DNA of 64,000 nt, taken from the NCBI RefSeq assembly GCF_039555335.1, contig NC_092628.1, positions 37,284,965 to 37,348,964 of the forward strand, given 5' to 3'. The DNA comes from Amphiura filiformis. Taxonomy: Eukaryota; Echinodermata; Ophiuroidea; Amphilepidida; Amphiuridae. The notes below the pieces were generated by a model, which was given only the letters and a program-made list of their open reading frames with translations, was not told the DNA's origin and searched no databases. Within the stretch, counting starts at the first letter, position 1; every line of letters starts with the position of its first letter. The position numbers and the translations under genes were made by a program. Shown in pieces: positions 52,401-60,190 of the stretch.

Positions 52401-54095
52401 GATGACATTGTTTTCATGTGGTGCTTCTCCGGGAGATAATTAGCACAATTCTGTCACCTTGGATCATGGGGAAGGTACAAGTTTTTTAAATTCTCAGTCA
52501 GTCACAATTCTTCTGATAATCTACAACTTTCTTGTCAACATACACAGTTTGAAAGTTCTTGTGTGGATTTTAAATGATTAATTTTCAAGTTATCCGAGAG
52601 TAGCAGGCTTGTGTTGACATACATCAGGTTGCTACTCACAATACATACACAGTTCTGTTTTACTTGATAATGTATTCATATCAATTAAGGGTAGACGATG
52701 TATTGTTGGTCGAAGCAACCTAAAAATCGATTTTTATTATCTAGATCAATATATTATTGAAAATTAACACCTTGATGTTTTGCAAAAGTTCATTCTACAA
52801 ATCGTATACTTTGTAAACTTGCTTAATTTATTGTTGTTAATGAGTTATGTACGTTTTACAAAAGTGTTGTTGTTTCAGCCCTCTTTACAACGTAACTCAA
52901 GACGCGCAGCACTTATAAAAGTATATCTGTGATATTTTAATTCTTCTACACGCTCGCTATGAATTGAGCAATGCAGTTTTTGCCAAAGCTCACTACCATT
53001 CAGTAAGATGCTGTGAACTACCAAATTACAACAGTTTAAAATAATTAATAACCTTAAGGCAATCAATTTCAAATGCATAAACTTGCATTGATATATTAAT
53101 ACTGTATTATTTGATTAATTCCCAGCTGTGATATATAATGAGTTCCTGTCCAACCAAGAGTTTGTTGTACTGAGAGATTATGCAAGGGTAAGTACCTTAC
53201 TGCAGCTATAATGAATTATAATAGAGGCATGGTCTGATTGTTTGCTCATCCTCACCCCCCCCCCCAATCAAAGAATGTGTATTTCATTATCCACATGGAA
53301 CATGAGGATATAGGTTTTTTTATAGGCCAAAATATTAAAACAGTGTCAAAATAGGTAAACCAGTGTATATGATTCACATAGCTTTGTGCAGCACCTTTAG
53401 ATGCAAAGTTTTTTTAATCGCACGAAAAGGGAATGAAAATCCTGCATGAAGCTCAGCAGGTGCATGGAACTATGGGTCAGGGTTATTTGGTTATAGAAAG
53501 AGTATATCATAAAATTGGACCTTCTTCCTTTGAAAAAAAGCAAATTATTGCCTGCCTCCCCAAATGTCCATTCCATTGGAGCAATAGTTTCATGCAGTAC
53601 AGCAGCTGGGATGATTGATTTTGAAACCACTGCTGCAATTTGTAAAATATTATATGAAATACATCAAGGTTATTATCAGCCTTGTAGTCCCACTAAATAA
53701 GTCACAATGGGACTTATTTTTGCCATGACGATATCTCAACGTTTCATGCTTAAACCCTGAAGTCTGATCCAGCAATATGTATCAAAAACCATCTCTCTTT
53801 CTTCTCAAGTATGGGAAAGGGAAGGAATTTGGGTTTCTTTGACATCTCTTGGCACCCCTTGCATAAGTATAGACCCAATCAACTTGTGAAGCTGCGTAAT
53901 CATCGTCACTAATATCTCATTTTACACCAAGTAGTTTGATCTTTCAATTGTGCTTTTCTTCCTTTCCAGGATTTGGGTGTATTAATTCATGAAAACGTAG
54001 CCAAACGCACAATGCTGGTAACACCTGCTGGTCATGATGATGTCAAAAGGTTCTGGAGAAGGTACAGACAAGGTCAACAGGCAGGAAATAGATGA
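25343..54095 (+). CDS. GTF2H4: General transcription factor IIH subunit 4 (p52), 14 coding exons
   Basis: p52 is a core subunit of TFIIH, used in promoter opening by RNA polymerase II and in nucleotide excision repair in the nucleus. It anchors and stimulates the XPB translocase, and its C-terminus pairs with p8/TTDA. Fourteen GT-AG exons join without a frame error to a 463- or 464-residue protein; human p52 has 462. Conserved landmarks in order: '[20 protein letters not shown]', '[20 protein letters not shown]', '[16 protein letters not shown]', '[11 protein letters not shown]', '[12 protein letters not shown]'-type helix, '[15 protein letters not shown]', '[13 protein letters not shown]', '[18 protein letters not shown]', '[13 protein letters not shown]' and '[14 protein letters not shown]'. 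An in-frame stop at 25334 sets the start to one of two tandem ATGs; the second (25346) has the better context (A at -3, G at +4). AATAAA at 54983 is a likely poly(A) signal. Intron 1 is 11.7 kb and crowded with transposons. Confidence 0.97.
25693..27015. mobile_element. 1.3-kb near-complete palindrome in GTF2H4 intron 1
   Basis: Two arms of about 600 bp are mutually inverted, from 'CCCACTTTCAAAAG' at the left to 'CGGGAACTTTTTGAT' at the right. Shared blocks include TTGATCTATGGCCCTTTCAA and TTTCTATTGTAGATGTTACA. The centre itself is inverted (CTACTTTCAATGCAG and CTGCATTGAAAGTAG near 26333-26391). No coding. It is read as a foldback-type or MITE element. Confidence 0.85.
27016..29014. other. 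GTF2H4 intron 1, unclassified stretch
   Basis: AT-rich intron. 'GTCCCTCACATGAGGGACGG' and 'GTGAGGGACGG' motifs recur at 27601, 27781 and (inverted) 28158, hinting at a degenerate repeat. Nothing coding was recognised. Confidence 0.4.
29015..30531. mobile_element. 1.5-kb hAT-like element in GTF2H4 intron 1
   Basis: The ends are TAGGGTTGTAAGGGGTGGAA and the inverse AAATTCCCGGGAATTTTACA...ACCCTA. The 8-bp flanks ACTGTAAG (29007-29014) and ACTGTACG (30532-30539) differ at one base. Only remnants of sequence, and no transposase frame, are visible inside, so it is non-autonomous or badly decayed. A later insertion rich in G and T lies near 29920-30060. Confidence 0.75.
30832..31146 (-). pseudogene. 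Non-LTR (LINE) reverse transcriptase fragment
   Basis: The frame 30964-31146 encodes '[20 protein letters not shown]' and '[14 protein letters not shown]', the YLGV...W..H...SKA...L.F.RRN block after the RT catalytic site of CR1/Jockey-group LINEs. A second frame (30864-31103) continues with '[18 protein letters not shown]', matching the later 'ARFV.NNY....SVT.M' block. The shift between frames and the truncated ends mark a dead fragment, antisense to GTF2H4. Confidence 0.7.
31147..32188. other. GTF2H4 intron 1, nothing recognised
   Basis: AT-rich intronic DNA with short frames only; a poly-T tract lies near 31410. Confidence 0.4.
32189..32380. repeat. 192-bp hairpin MITE
   Basis: ATTAGCCACTTGCAGTTC, CATTATGCACTATATGCGGG and GAGAGCCTCGAACTGGCAGC on the left are mirrored in order by GCTGCCAGTTCGAGGCTCTC, CCGCACATAGTGCATAATGG and CTGCAAGTGGCTAAT on the right. 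The arms are about 70 bp with few mismatches. Confidence 0.88.
33312..33776. repeat. Candidate MITE with ~20-bp ends
   Basis: AGGTTAAATACCACTAATA at the left is matched in inverse by TATTAGTGGTATATAACCTT at the right. An extra copy of the left motif (GTTAAATGCCACTAATATC) occurs inside near 33404. Confidence 0.4.
34069..34872. repeat. Three dispersed copies of a ~70-bp repeat
   Basis: CTGATTGGTGTTCTCGTAGA, then CTGTTG.TTGTAC and CTGATG.TAAAAGCA, occur at about 34069, 34569 and 34799. The last two are also preceded by ATTATTGCACAGCCC, giving a larger unit of about 230 bp. Confidence 0.75.
35335..36460. mobile_element. GTCC-microsatellite / GGTCA tandem cassette element
   Basis: Starts with TTATGCCTCCACCGGAGGTA and a (GTCC)n run (35368-35425). 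It continues with about three 148-bp units (GTACAGTGATGCAATTTGGT...) and then about five ~120-bp units with GGTCATTTTGGGGTCATCTG and GGGCATGAAACTTGGT. It closes with ATACGCCTCAAGGTGGAGGC, an imperfect inverse of the start. It is non-coding; the repeated GGTCA/AGGTCA half-sites are chance nuclear-receptor look-alikes. Confidence 0.7.
36461..37132. other. GTF2H4 intron 1, 3' end
   Basis: AT-rich, no repeat recognised; ends in a weak polypyrimidine tract and acceptor TTCTAG. Confidence 0.45.
37133..37237 (+). CDS. GTF2H4: GTF2H4 coding exon 2
   Basis: Acceptor TTCTAG, donor GTAAGT. Encodes '[20 protein letters not shown]' and 'ESWVMKTHQ'. Joined to exon 1 across the 11.7-kb intron it restores the codon for Arg in 'VFRELP'. 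Confidence 0.95.
37616..38020. mobile_element. Mutator-like MITE, copy 2 (9-bp duplication)
   Basis: Same family and orientation as the element at 18092. The ends carry AAGCATAGGGAAAATGC and the inverse GCATTTTCCCTGTCCG. The 9-bp flanks ACCCTAACC (37607-37615) and ACTCTAACC (38021-38029) differ at one base. It appears to have inserted at the edge of a CCCTAA-like repeat. Confidence 0.7.
38021..38226. repeat. Degenerate CCCTAA-like interstitial repeat
   Basis: Many imperfect CCTAA, CCCTAA and CCTAACC units on the plus strand, irregularly spaced, resembling an old interstitial telomere-type array inside GTF2H4 intron 2. Confidence 0.65.
38227..39535. other. GTF2H4 intron 2, repeated 'GGTCATTAAGGGGTCA' motifs
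   Basis: The motif GTCAAAGGTCATTAAGGGGT occurs about four times between 38840 and 39330 at ~150-170 bp spacing, suggesting an eroded tandem repeat. No coding exon is seen. Confidence 0.55.
39536..39667 (+). CDS. GTF2H4: GTF2H4 coding exon 3
   Basis: Acceptor TTACAG, donor GTAAGA. Encodes '[20 protein letters not shown]' and '[15 protein letters not shown]'. Confidence 0.96.
39896..40130. repeat. 235-bp hairpin MITE in GTF2H4 intron 3
   Basis: The left arm (ATAAATCTGATGATTTATAC, AAAAGCCGACGATCAATTGA, TTGAAGATATGGA) is mirrored by the right arm (TCCATATCTTCAATA, TCAATTGATCGTCGGCTTTT, ATCATTAGATTTAT) around a short loop near 40010. Confidence 0.85.
40535..40885. repeat. ~30-bp minisatellite (about 11 copies)
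   Basis: Units of AAACTTAGATGATGGTAACA followed by TCACCTCAAT. The 10-codon repeat seen on the minus strand is just the unit length being a multiple of three; no gene is proposed. Confidence 0.88.
41007..41103 (+). CDS. GTF2H4: GTF2H4 coding exon 4
   Basis: Acceptor TTTCAG, donor GTAGGA. Encodes '[20 protein letters not shown]' and '[10 protein letters not shown]'; phase 0 at its end. Confidence 0.95.
41444..44631. mobile_element. 3.2-kb palindromic element in GTF2H4 intron 4
   Basis: Two arms of about 1.1 kb (41444-42560 and about 43505-44631) are inverted copies, beginning GGTCCAAGAGATAGCAAGAA and ending TTCTTGCTATCTCTTGGACC. Inside each arm are two to three ~130-bp repeats with 'CCAAGATGGCTGCCA' and 'TATATCTCAGTC.TTGAAGCT'. 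The middle (42560-43140) holds degenerate 'ACACCAATATCAGCAGTAGA' units in both orientations. No coding; foldback-type element or inverted duplication. Confidence 0.85.
44945..45036 (+). CDS. GTF2H4: GTF2H4 coding exon 5
   Basis: Acceptor CTACAG, donor GTAAGA. Encodes '[20 protein letters not shown]' and 'LSHAGLMK'. It follows the 3.8-kb intron that contains the 3.2-kb palindrome. Confidence 0.95.
45908..46016 (+). CDS. GTF2H4: GTF2H4 coding exon 6
   Basis: Acceptor TTACAG, donor GTGAGA. Encodes '[20 protein letters not shown]' and '[13 protein letters not shown]'. Confidence 0.96.
46333..46401 (+). CDS. GTF2H4: GTF2H4 coding exon 7
   Basis: Acceptor TTTCAG, donor GTAAGA. Encodes '[20 protein letters not shown]' then LGK. 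Confidence 0.96.
46402..47944. other. GTF2H4 intron 7, nothing recognised
   Basis: AT-rich with A and T homopolymer tracts, and a GTGTGG/GGGGTG patch near 47640-47670. No coding exon is seen. Confidence 0.45.
47945..48028 (+). CDS. GTF2H4: GTF2H4 coding exon 8
   Basis: Acceptor TTACAG, donor GTAAGC. Encodes '[20 protein letters not shown]' and 'LGLVFQRK'. Confidence 0.96.
48364..48415 (+). CDS. GTF2H4: GTF2H4 coding exon 9
   Basis: A 52-nt exon between acceptor TTGCAG and donor GTAAAG, encoding '[17 protein letters not shown]'. Confidence 0.95.
48416..49314. other. GTF2H4 intron 9, nothing recognised
   Basis: A short local duplication (CTATTAAGATTACCCATGTA) occurs at 48495 and 48521. Otherwise featureless. 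Confidence 0.45.
49315..49447 (+). CDS. GTF2H4: GTF2H4 coding exon 10
   Basis: Acceptor ATGCAG, donor GTAAAG. Encodes '[20 protein letters not shown]' and '[12 protein letters not shown]', start of the region that in the human protein contacts XPB. Confidence 0.96.
49919..50270 (+). repeat. tRNA-derived SINE in GTF2H4 intron 10
   Basis: GGTTGGTGTTGCGGTTGTAA resembles an A-box region and GGGTTTGATTCCC is a B box, in a tRNA-like spacing, followed by about 270 bp of unrelated body. Secondary structure is too poor for a working tRNA. Confidence 0.5.
50485..50611 (+). CDS. GTF2H4: GTF2H4 coding exon 11
   Basis: Acceptor TTTCAG, donor GTGGGT. Encodes '[20 protein letters not shown]' and '[18 protein letters not shown]'. 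Confidence 0.96.
50612..51598. other. GTF2H4 intron 11, nothing recognised
   Basis: AT-rich intron without a repeat boundary that I could find. Confidence 0.4.
51599..51677 (+). CDS. GTF2H4: GTF2H4 coding exon 12
   Basis: Acceptor TTACAG, donor GTAAGA. Encodes '[20 protein letters not shown]' and 'RLRFTP'. Confidence 0.96.
51761..52263. repeat. ~500-bp palindromic MITE in GTF2H4 intron 12
   Basis: The ends AATTAAGGTACCATTTGTGT and TAACTGGTACCTTAATT are inverse. Further in, TGATTTAAGACCTTATTTG and AAAGTTGCACT match the inverse of CGAATGAGGTCTTAAATTC and GCAACTTTTAA. The TTAA at each end may be the target duplication. Confidence 0.75.
53126..53187 (+). CDS. GTF2H4: GTF2H4 coding exon 13
   Basis: Acceptor CCCAG, donor GTAAGT. 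Encodes '[20 protein letters not shown]', part of the C-terminal p8-binding domain. Confidence 0.95.
53970..54095 (+). CDS. GTF2H4: GTF2H4 coding exon 14 (C-terminus and stop)
   Basis: Acceptor TTCCAG. Encodes '[20 protein letters not shown]' and '[17 protein letters not shown]', ending AATAGATGA. The C-terminal domain matches the human p8-pairing fold in length. Confidence 0.96.
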   Translation, partial: DLGVLIHENVAKRTMLVTPAGHDDVKRFWRRYRQGQQAGNR

Positions 54096-55010
54096 CAATG
54101 TGATGCCAAGATTACAAAGACTTGCAGAAGGATGCAACTATGAGGAAGTCGCAGAATTGTGTCAAATTCAAGGGACTTAAAAGCAAGATCAAACTTGACT
54201 TCATTTTAACCAAAGGACTTCATTTTAGCCTCATGGACATCACTATGTAGAAAATCCACCTAAACTGTCATGGAAACAAAATGCCATCTCAAGGCATTGG
54301 ACAAATCAGATGTAAGGTGGTGTCTGTCAGCGCATGCTTCATAATTTGTAGTCTAAAAATGCATTGCTTAGTACATTGTCAGGTTTTCAAGATTAATTAT
54401 TTAATATGATTTACCAGTTGACAATTAACATGTTTGCCCAGGAGTAAAAACAGGGAGAGTGGATAGGTTGCACTGGTTGAAATTCAACTTGACCCTTTGG
54501 GATCCTGTTCCTCTCACACAGACGAGGGGAGCATGATGAGTGTGTATGACAGGGTTCGAGGTTTGAGTACGGTTTTACTGCCAAAATGGGGGAAAAATGA
54601 AGTTCATGTTATCATAACATTATACATGTTTTCTGGACTAGAATTTTGTGCTGAGTCCATTTCTGAAGTTTTTAATACACAGGGTATCACCATTTTAAAG
54701 ATATGTAACAAAATCTAAGCGCATGTTGTTTTTACGAAGAATGATATGAAAATGTTAACCAATCCTGGGAGTCTACTTGGAACACAACTGTATTTTTAAA
54801 AAGTTACAGAGCATTATTACTTCAGTTAAAGTTGTTTTGAATCTATAAATATGTTAAACAAACTATAAAGACTGCTTAAACACTGTTCTCATGTATGAAC
54901 ATGAAATGATGTTGGTGTCACTGAGGCCCCTGTATTCCTATATATTTAGTAAACATATAGCGGTCAGGTTTGGTGTCAAGACAATAAATCTATTGATGTC
55001 TAAACTCATA
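54096..55010 (+). other. GTF2H4: GTF2H4 3' UTR (predicted)
   Basis: From the stop codon to a short distance past AATAAA (54983-54988). Part of it (from 54545) belongs to an inverted-repeat element, so the transcript probably uses a transposon-derived 3' end or a nearer unseen signal. Confidence 0.5.
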
Positions 55011-55093
55011 AAGAAATTATGTTCTTAAAGTGTTAATGTATAACTGATTACCTTTACACAATCTTAAAATGTTTATACTGAAGCATATAGCAC

Positions 55094-55099
55094 TTTATT
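55094..55099 (-). promoter_or_regulatory. Poly(A) signal overlapping the PWWP stop codon
   Basis: On the minus strand the sequence GGTGAATAAAGTGC holds both the TAA stop and the AATAAA hexamer. Cleavage 10-30 nt further on would leave the transcript just short of the predicted GTF2H4 end. Confidence 0.6.
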
Positions 55100-55397
55100 C
55101 ACCCCTGACATCAGAAATGGCTTGTTGATAGCGCAACTGAATATTGTGTGATCTAGCGGCACGGGCTGCATCAAATTTATTTTCTGATAAGTGGTTGATG
55201 TGATGAGCTGGTACAGAACTAAAGTTCTCTTCACCATACCACTTGACTAATACTTGTTTCAGTTTTCTCAGGATAGAACTTCTCAGATGTTCAGGTACAT
55301 CAGTTGGGGAAATGACTTTAGCTGGATACCAGAAGCAACCATGCTTTGCCCATACTACATCTCCCGGTGTGAAAGATTCTTCATCATCGGTGGTCAT
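55095..55397 (-). CDS. PWWP-domain protein (terminal exon or small gene)
   Basis: Encodes 100 residues: an acidic start 'MTTDDEESF', then 'PGDVVWAKHGCFWYPAKVI', 'VLVKWYGEENFSSVPAHHIN' and 'ARAARSHNIQLRYQQAI'. This is a nearly complete PWWP (Tudor-related) domain: the GD.VWAK strand, a WYP in place of the usual PWWP, the aromatic V.W(F/Y)G strand and the C-terminal helices. Such domains bind methylated histone tails and DNA in chromatin proteins. Upstream of the ATG the frame soon meets TGA, so the ATG at 55397 is either the real start or close to an unseen acceptor. The stop TAA (55097-55095) lies inside AATAAA (55099-55094), so the 3' UTR would be only some 20 nt. It converges on GTF2H4. Confidence 0.75.
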   Translation of the reverse strand: MTTDDEESFTPGDVVWAKHGCFWYPAKVISPTDVPEHLRSSILRKLKQVLVKWYGEENFSSVPAHHINHLSENKFDAARAARSHNIQLRYQQAISDVRGE

Positions 55398-55439
55398 ATT
55401 ATCATCAGATCATCCCTTTATAATTACATATTTGAGGGC

Positions 55440-56800
55440 ACAACATGAAAGGCATTGACTGTTCTTCCTGGAATAACTTTTATGGGTGTGACCTTTGGGT
55501 TTAAGGGGTTGATACATCAGAAAAATGGCGTGAACCTCAAAATGGGGCAAAATCTGAGTCGTAAAAAAAATTATTTTGAAAAAAGTATACATGGCATCCT
55601 TCCACAAATCTAATCGATTGTGGAGATTGGTAGAGTGCACAATCGATCAACTTTTCAGAGCTGTACCTCCATAAGTTTTTCCGAAATAATTTTTTTTACA
55701 ATTTGCCATATTTTTTTCACGCTTAGGGGTAGGGGTAACATTTTTGCAATTTTCTTCAAATTTTCTTTTTTTGAAGGAAGTTAAAATTATTATCAGTGTG
55801 TGGCAAATTGAAATATCATTAAAATGAGGGGTTAATGAGGTCTCTAGCCCTTTAGATCAAATTTTATGGCTAAACTAAGATACAAATCTCTCAAAATGAC
55901 CTTTTTTTGGGCTTCGCTTTGTCACTTTCAAGTTCAACTTTATCCGGTATGGTATACAAAGTAAGCAATGAAATCAATTAAAAACAGTTTTATTTGAACA
56001 AATAAACCATCAGGTAATACAAAATAACAGAGAAAGACAACATTTATCTATATAGTAGAAAATATGAGGGATTAAAATTAATGGTGAATTTTTTTTCACC
56101 TAAAACTGGTCATTTTCAGTAAAAATGGCCATAAATCCATGTTTAACCCAAAAACGACTTAAGATACAGTATTCTAAGTTAGAAAAATTGAAAATTCAGA
56201 CATTTTTACCTTAGAAATAATATATATGCTCATTTTTAGAAGTATTCTTCACACCTAAATATTTTTTTCACACATTTGGCAGTGAAACCGTACTCAAACC
56301 TCAAACCCTGTCGTATAATTTACCATAATGTGGTAAAATATTTGCAGTCATTATGTTTCAGAATCATGCTTCTTTACCTTGTACACAATTTAATCCCATT
56401 TCTTTCACACTTTCTCATAACCAATCATAAGATTCAGAATTTTCTCATTTTCTGATAGGGATGTTGCAAAAAAAAATTTTCTGCAAAAAATGTCTTTTGG
56501 AATTTGTTTTGTTTTTTTGACAAATGTTGTTGTTGTTATATACCGATATGTATGTTAAAAGATTCTGAAAACATAAAAATGATCAAATTGGATGCATTTA
56601 TTCGCACAATGCACAATAATATTGGTCTTGCCATGGAATATTTTATAAAACTTCATTGTCTAACCAATATATTTGTGCATTGTACCCAATCCATACAATT
56701 TTATATCAAACTTGGTCAATTAAAGCTGCACTGGTTGTGTGTTCTATTCACTACCCATAGACATTTTGGCCTCCCTATTTCCTACATTTCCATTCTTTTA
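55440..56800. other. Intergenic stretch right of the PWWP frame
   Basis: AT-rich with many T runs; nothing coding recognised apart from the right arm of the flanking inverted repeat. Confidence 0.4.
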
Positions 56801-56821
56801 CCCCTCAAAACATTACTTTTT

Positions 56822-57163
56822 GGCAAATCCCATAATTCTTTGCAGTTAAGACCTGAGATGTCGTCATTTGACATCATGCCATCTTGCAATGCACAGTAAC
56901 GATGTTCACTAAATGATGTGTGCATCCCACATGCAATGCGCAATAACGATGTTCGCTAAACGATGTGCGCATCGGTGTGCATCGTTTACTTTAACACACA
57001 AAACTTGAGTTCATGCACTTTCCGCACCCCTTCAGATGCAAAGCGAAAAGTTTTATACCCCTTCAGATGAAAACTTCACAATGCTTAGGAAAACCCTCTT
57101 GGCGTGATGTCAAATGACGACATCTCATCAGGTCTAACTGCAATGAATTATCAGATTTACCGA
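56822..57163. repeat. MITE-like hairpin with internal duplication
   Basis: Left arm GCAGTTAAGACCTGAGATGT then CGTCATTTGACATCATGCC; right arm GGCGTGATGTCAAATGACGA then CATCAGGTCTAACTGCAA. Between them a ~50-bp unit (ATGCAATGCGCAATAACGAT, CGCTAAACGATG) occurs twice. Confidence 0.75.
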
Positions 57164-58538
57164 AAAGGTCAAGTAGGCTAGTTATTTTAAATTTACTTGA
57201 TACACCACCACCAGTTCCACTTGAGAGACGGATGTTAGGTTCACTCATAGTGGATCAAGTCAATAGATACTAGCTGCCTGTTGGGCTTGCCCACCTTCAG
57301 CACTGAGAAATGATTTGTCTGCTTGTCAACTTGGCACTTGGGTAATCAGACTTTTCAAACTTTGCCAAATTTGTTGTGTTTGTCAGGTCCACAGAACAAT
57401 TTTGACATGTGATAATTAACACATTAAAGGCCCATTCAGTGATTTGCTCATCCGGACGATCGTAAAAATCAAAATTCAGATTTTGGTACCTTTGTCATTG
57501 CCATAGATGTACTAACATTGCCTGCAGTGGTTCAGCCGAAAGCCGTCGTATTTAAGACAAAATAAGACATTTTACATTAATCTGTAATTTAGATACTGCT
57601 GACAGTATCTAAATTAGCTACATGTATTTGAATGGGTCTTCAACTTTGGCAGTACTGCTTTTTTCTTTGTTTTTTGCCAAACTTGTCATTTCAAAAAATA
57701 CCAAATGACAATTTGAATGACTTATCCTTCACTTTTAAGCAATTTATAAACAATTTTAATTTTTTTTACATTCAGTACTGGGATCACTGAATGGGTCTTT
57801 AAGTGCTCAATGTTAAACGACCAAAATAGCCAGTGGGTTTCTTTGACTTTACCTAGTTATTTCAGACAGAAACCCATCCTGACAGTTATTACAAATGTTA
57901 TTTCAGTACTTTGAGTAAAGAGTAACAAAATTCAAACTTGATGGAAATCGTACATTGTGAATTTAAGGCATGGTACTAACGTGGTATGCTATTAAAAACT
58001 TTCATAATTCAATACCTGGTGATTTGGAACTTTGACCCCATACAATTTAGTGCCAAGTTACAAATGACTTGACAAATTACTTGTTAGTCTGAAGATAAAA
58101 GGATTCAACAAATCAACAATAGTTTGTACCAATATATATTTTATATCCTTTCTTAATAAATTTACTAATGAAAGTAAAAAGTCAGTAGTAATTTGTTACA
58201 CAAGTGTTTTATTTCATTCAAGCAAATATTTACAGTTTTATAAAAGTTTATAATGGAAATAGAAAATTTGAATAATAAAAAGTTCATGCAAAATTATACA
58301 GTGCATTTTAAAATGGGAACTCTGAAATAGTATAAAACATTTAGCAAAAAAGGTGAATTGAAGCTATCCTTTTGACCAGCATATTGATATTCCTGTAAGC
58401 TTCTGTGATAAATTTAATTTGTGATAAAACCATGGATACCTGTATTGTCACAGACGTCACTTTATTGCGCATTGAGGCGATCATGGCCTCTTAAGCGCCT
58501 CCTGGACAAGATGTTTTTGTACATCATATATACATGAA
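57164..58538. other. Intergenic stretch, nothing recognised
   Basis: Short minus frame beginning 'MSEPNIRLSSGTGGGVSS' (57186-57248) ends at a possible donor, but no partner exon is found, so it is not called. A small inverted repeat (ATTTAGATACTGCTGACAGT / ACTGTC-type) lies near 57588-57615. Confidence 0.35.
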
Positions 58539-59002
58539 AGGGTCCACAACTAAGTTCCCCCAATACTTTTTAAAATAAGTCCAAAAATATTTTACGAAAT
58601 GTAAAAAGGTATGTATTGTTTTGCACATATGGACCAATTTTTAGTGTCACACATCATAAATTCATTGTGTTCAGTCACAATGGTTGATTGTGTAAGTAAA
58701 GAGGCCGTTGCAGCCGAGTCCATAGCAGTCAGGTTTTCTAACGCATGAATAGACAGTACTGGTATTTTTAAGAGTTGCCTCCTATGCACTCAGATGCAAC
58801 TTTTAACACAGTTTAAAATGGTCTCTTTTTTACATAATGAACCATTGTGACTGAACGCAATAACGTGTGATCCTATAATTTGGTCCATATGTGTAAAACA
58901 AATAAGGCTACCCCATACTTTTTTACACGTTTGCATTTCGTCAAATATTTTCTGATTTATTTTAAAAAGTATTTAGGGGGGAACTGATAAGTTGTGGACC
59001 CT
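58539..59002. mobile_element. 464-bp palindromic MITE
   Basis: AGGGTCCACAACTAAGTTCC at the left is the inverse of GGAACTGATAAGTTGTGGAC...CCT at the right. Arms of about 160 bp also share TTTGCACATATGGACCAA and ATTGTGTTCAGTCACAATGG with TTGGTCCATATGTGTAAA and CCATTGTGACTGAACGCAAT. Confidence 0.88.
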
Positions 59003-59407
59003 ATATTTGTAACGCATATGTGGTAAAATCAGTTTTCCGAATTTTTTTTCAGTGCATTTTGCTTTATTCTGTGTTAAATTATGAAAAATGGAGAAAAATC
59101 ATACAAATATCATGTATGCAAAAAAACTTGTCTCCTGGGCATAACTCATATTACAGCAGCTATTCATTATTATAATGTAACTATTACACTTCCAATTTGT
59201 AAAATCCTATCTACTGTAAAAGTGGACATTTTTTCTGAACATTAATTTTCATTCATTTTGTGTAGCAAAAAATGCACAAATGTTCTTTTACGTATAAGTC
59301 CATGTAAGAAAATCAGGACTTTGAAAACAAGCAAAGTATGTAGTCCAAAATCGGTACAGTGGACAAAATTACACTCATGAAAATTGCCCCTATAAATTAG
59401 AAAATTT

Positions 59408-59472
59408 TGCCGAGATTCGAACCACCGATCTATGGATTATGAGACCAATTCCTGTACCACTCCACCACACAG
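59408..59472 (-). repeat. tRNA-Met-like relic / SINE head
   Basis: On the minus strand TGGTGGAGTGG (A-box-like), GGTCTCATAATCC (CAT in anticodon position, close to the elongator tRNA-Met loop CTCATAA) and GGTTCGAATC (B box) appear in order. Stem pairing is weak, so a tRNA pseudogene or SINE head is more likely than a working gene. Confidence 0.55.
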
Positions 59473-59610
59473 TGCAAGTCACCAAAAGTATGCATACACA
59501 ATACAGTTACTGAATAAGGTCCAATATTAATAATGAATAGTGTTGCTATAAGGCGATTCAAATTCTGATATGGTCTAGGAACGGGTCAAGGGTCCACAAT
59601 CTCCCAGTCA

Positions 59611-59771
59611 CTAAATTTGGACCCAAAAGTTGCCCCTTTTTATTTTTTGACAAATTGGGCATGCAGTTAGTGTGTATACAAAGTTTCAGATCTCTGTCTC
59701 TTTTTATAAAGAAGGCACAGACTCCCATGATGAAATTTATTTAAAGGGCAACTTTTGGGTGCAAATTTAGA
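59611..59771. repeat. Small inverted repeat
   Basis: CTAAATTTGGACCCAAAAGT is the near inverse of CTTTTGGGTGCAAATTTAG, with arms about 30 bp long and 100 bp apart. Confidence 0.7.
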
Positions 59772-60190
59772 CACTCCTACTCCAACTTTAAATGGCTGCC
59801 ACAGAAAATCCGTAAGAGCTTCAGACCTCAAATTTGCAGGTTTTTAATATTTTTACGTGTACAACATATGACTAAAATATAAAGCAAATCTGAGGGGGTC
59901 CTTGATTTCATATGGAGTGACCCCCATATGGAAATTAGTTAACACAAATCAAATTTTACAAATCCCAATTTTTTTTGTTGACATCAGGACACCACTTTTG
60001 TTTAAGGGTGGTGGTGTATGGGATTAGATCAAATTGCATGGAATGCAGTGAATGAATGCGTGTACATAGTCCCTCTCCCCAAAACACGCACAAAGTTACA
60101 TAACATTACCTTAGAACTGTATAGTTATCTTTTTCTTTCTCAATTTCCAAGAATGAACCATGATCTCAGAAAATCCTTTGGTTTAGTTTC

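Larger units (their letters stand above)
54545..56316. repeat. Widely spaced inverted repeats flanking the PWWP frame
   Basis: TATGACAGGGTTCGAGGTTT and GAGTACGGTTTTACTGCCAA at the left are inverted at the right (TTGGCAGTGAAACCGTACTC, then AACCTCAAACCCTGTCGTATA). The matching arms are about 55 bp and 1.7 kb apart. No target duplication is visible, so this may be one element or two inverted copies of a family end. Confidence 0.55.

Noticed and set aside
54497-54718. 73-codon plus-strand frame after GTF2H4
   Set aside because: It lies in the 3' UTR and over one arm of an inverted repeat, with no conserved motif.
57063-57248. Minus-strand frame starting MSEPNIRL as an exon of the PWWP or TP-rich gene
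   Set aside because: Most of the frame lies in a MITE arm and no compatible acceptor joins it to the PWWP exon.
59408-59472. Functional tRNA-Met gene
   Set aside because: A and B boxes and a CAT triplet are present, but acceptor and T-stem pairing is too poor for a working tRNA.
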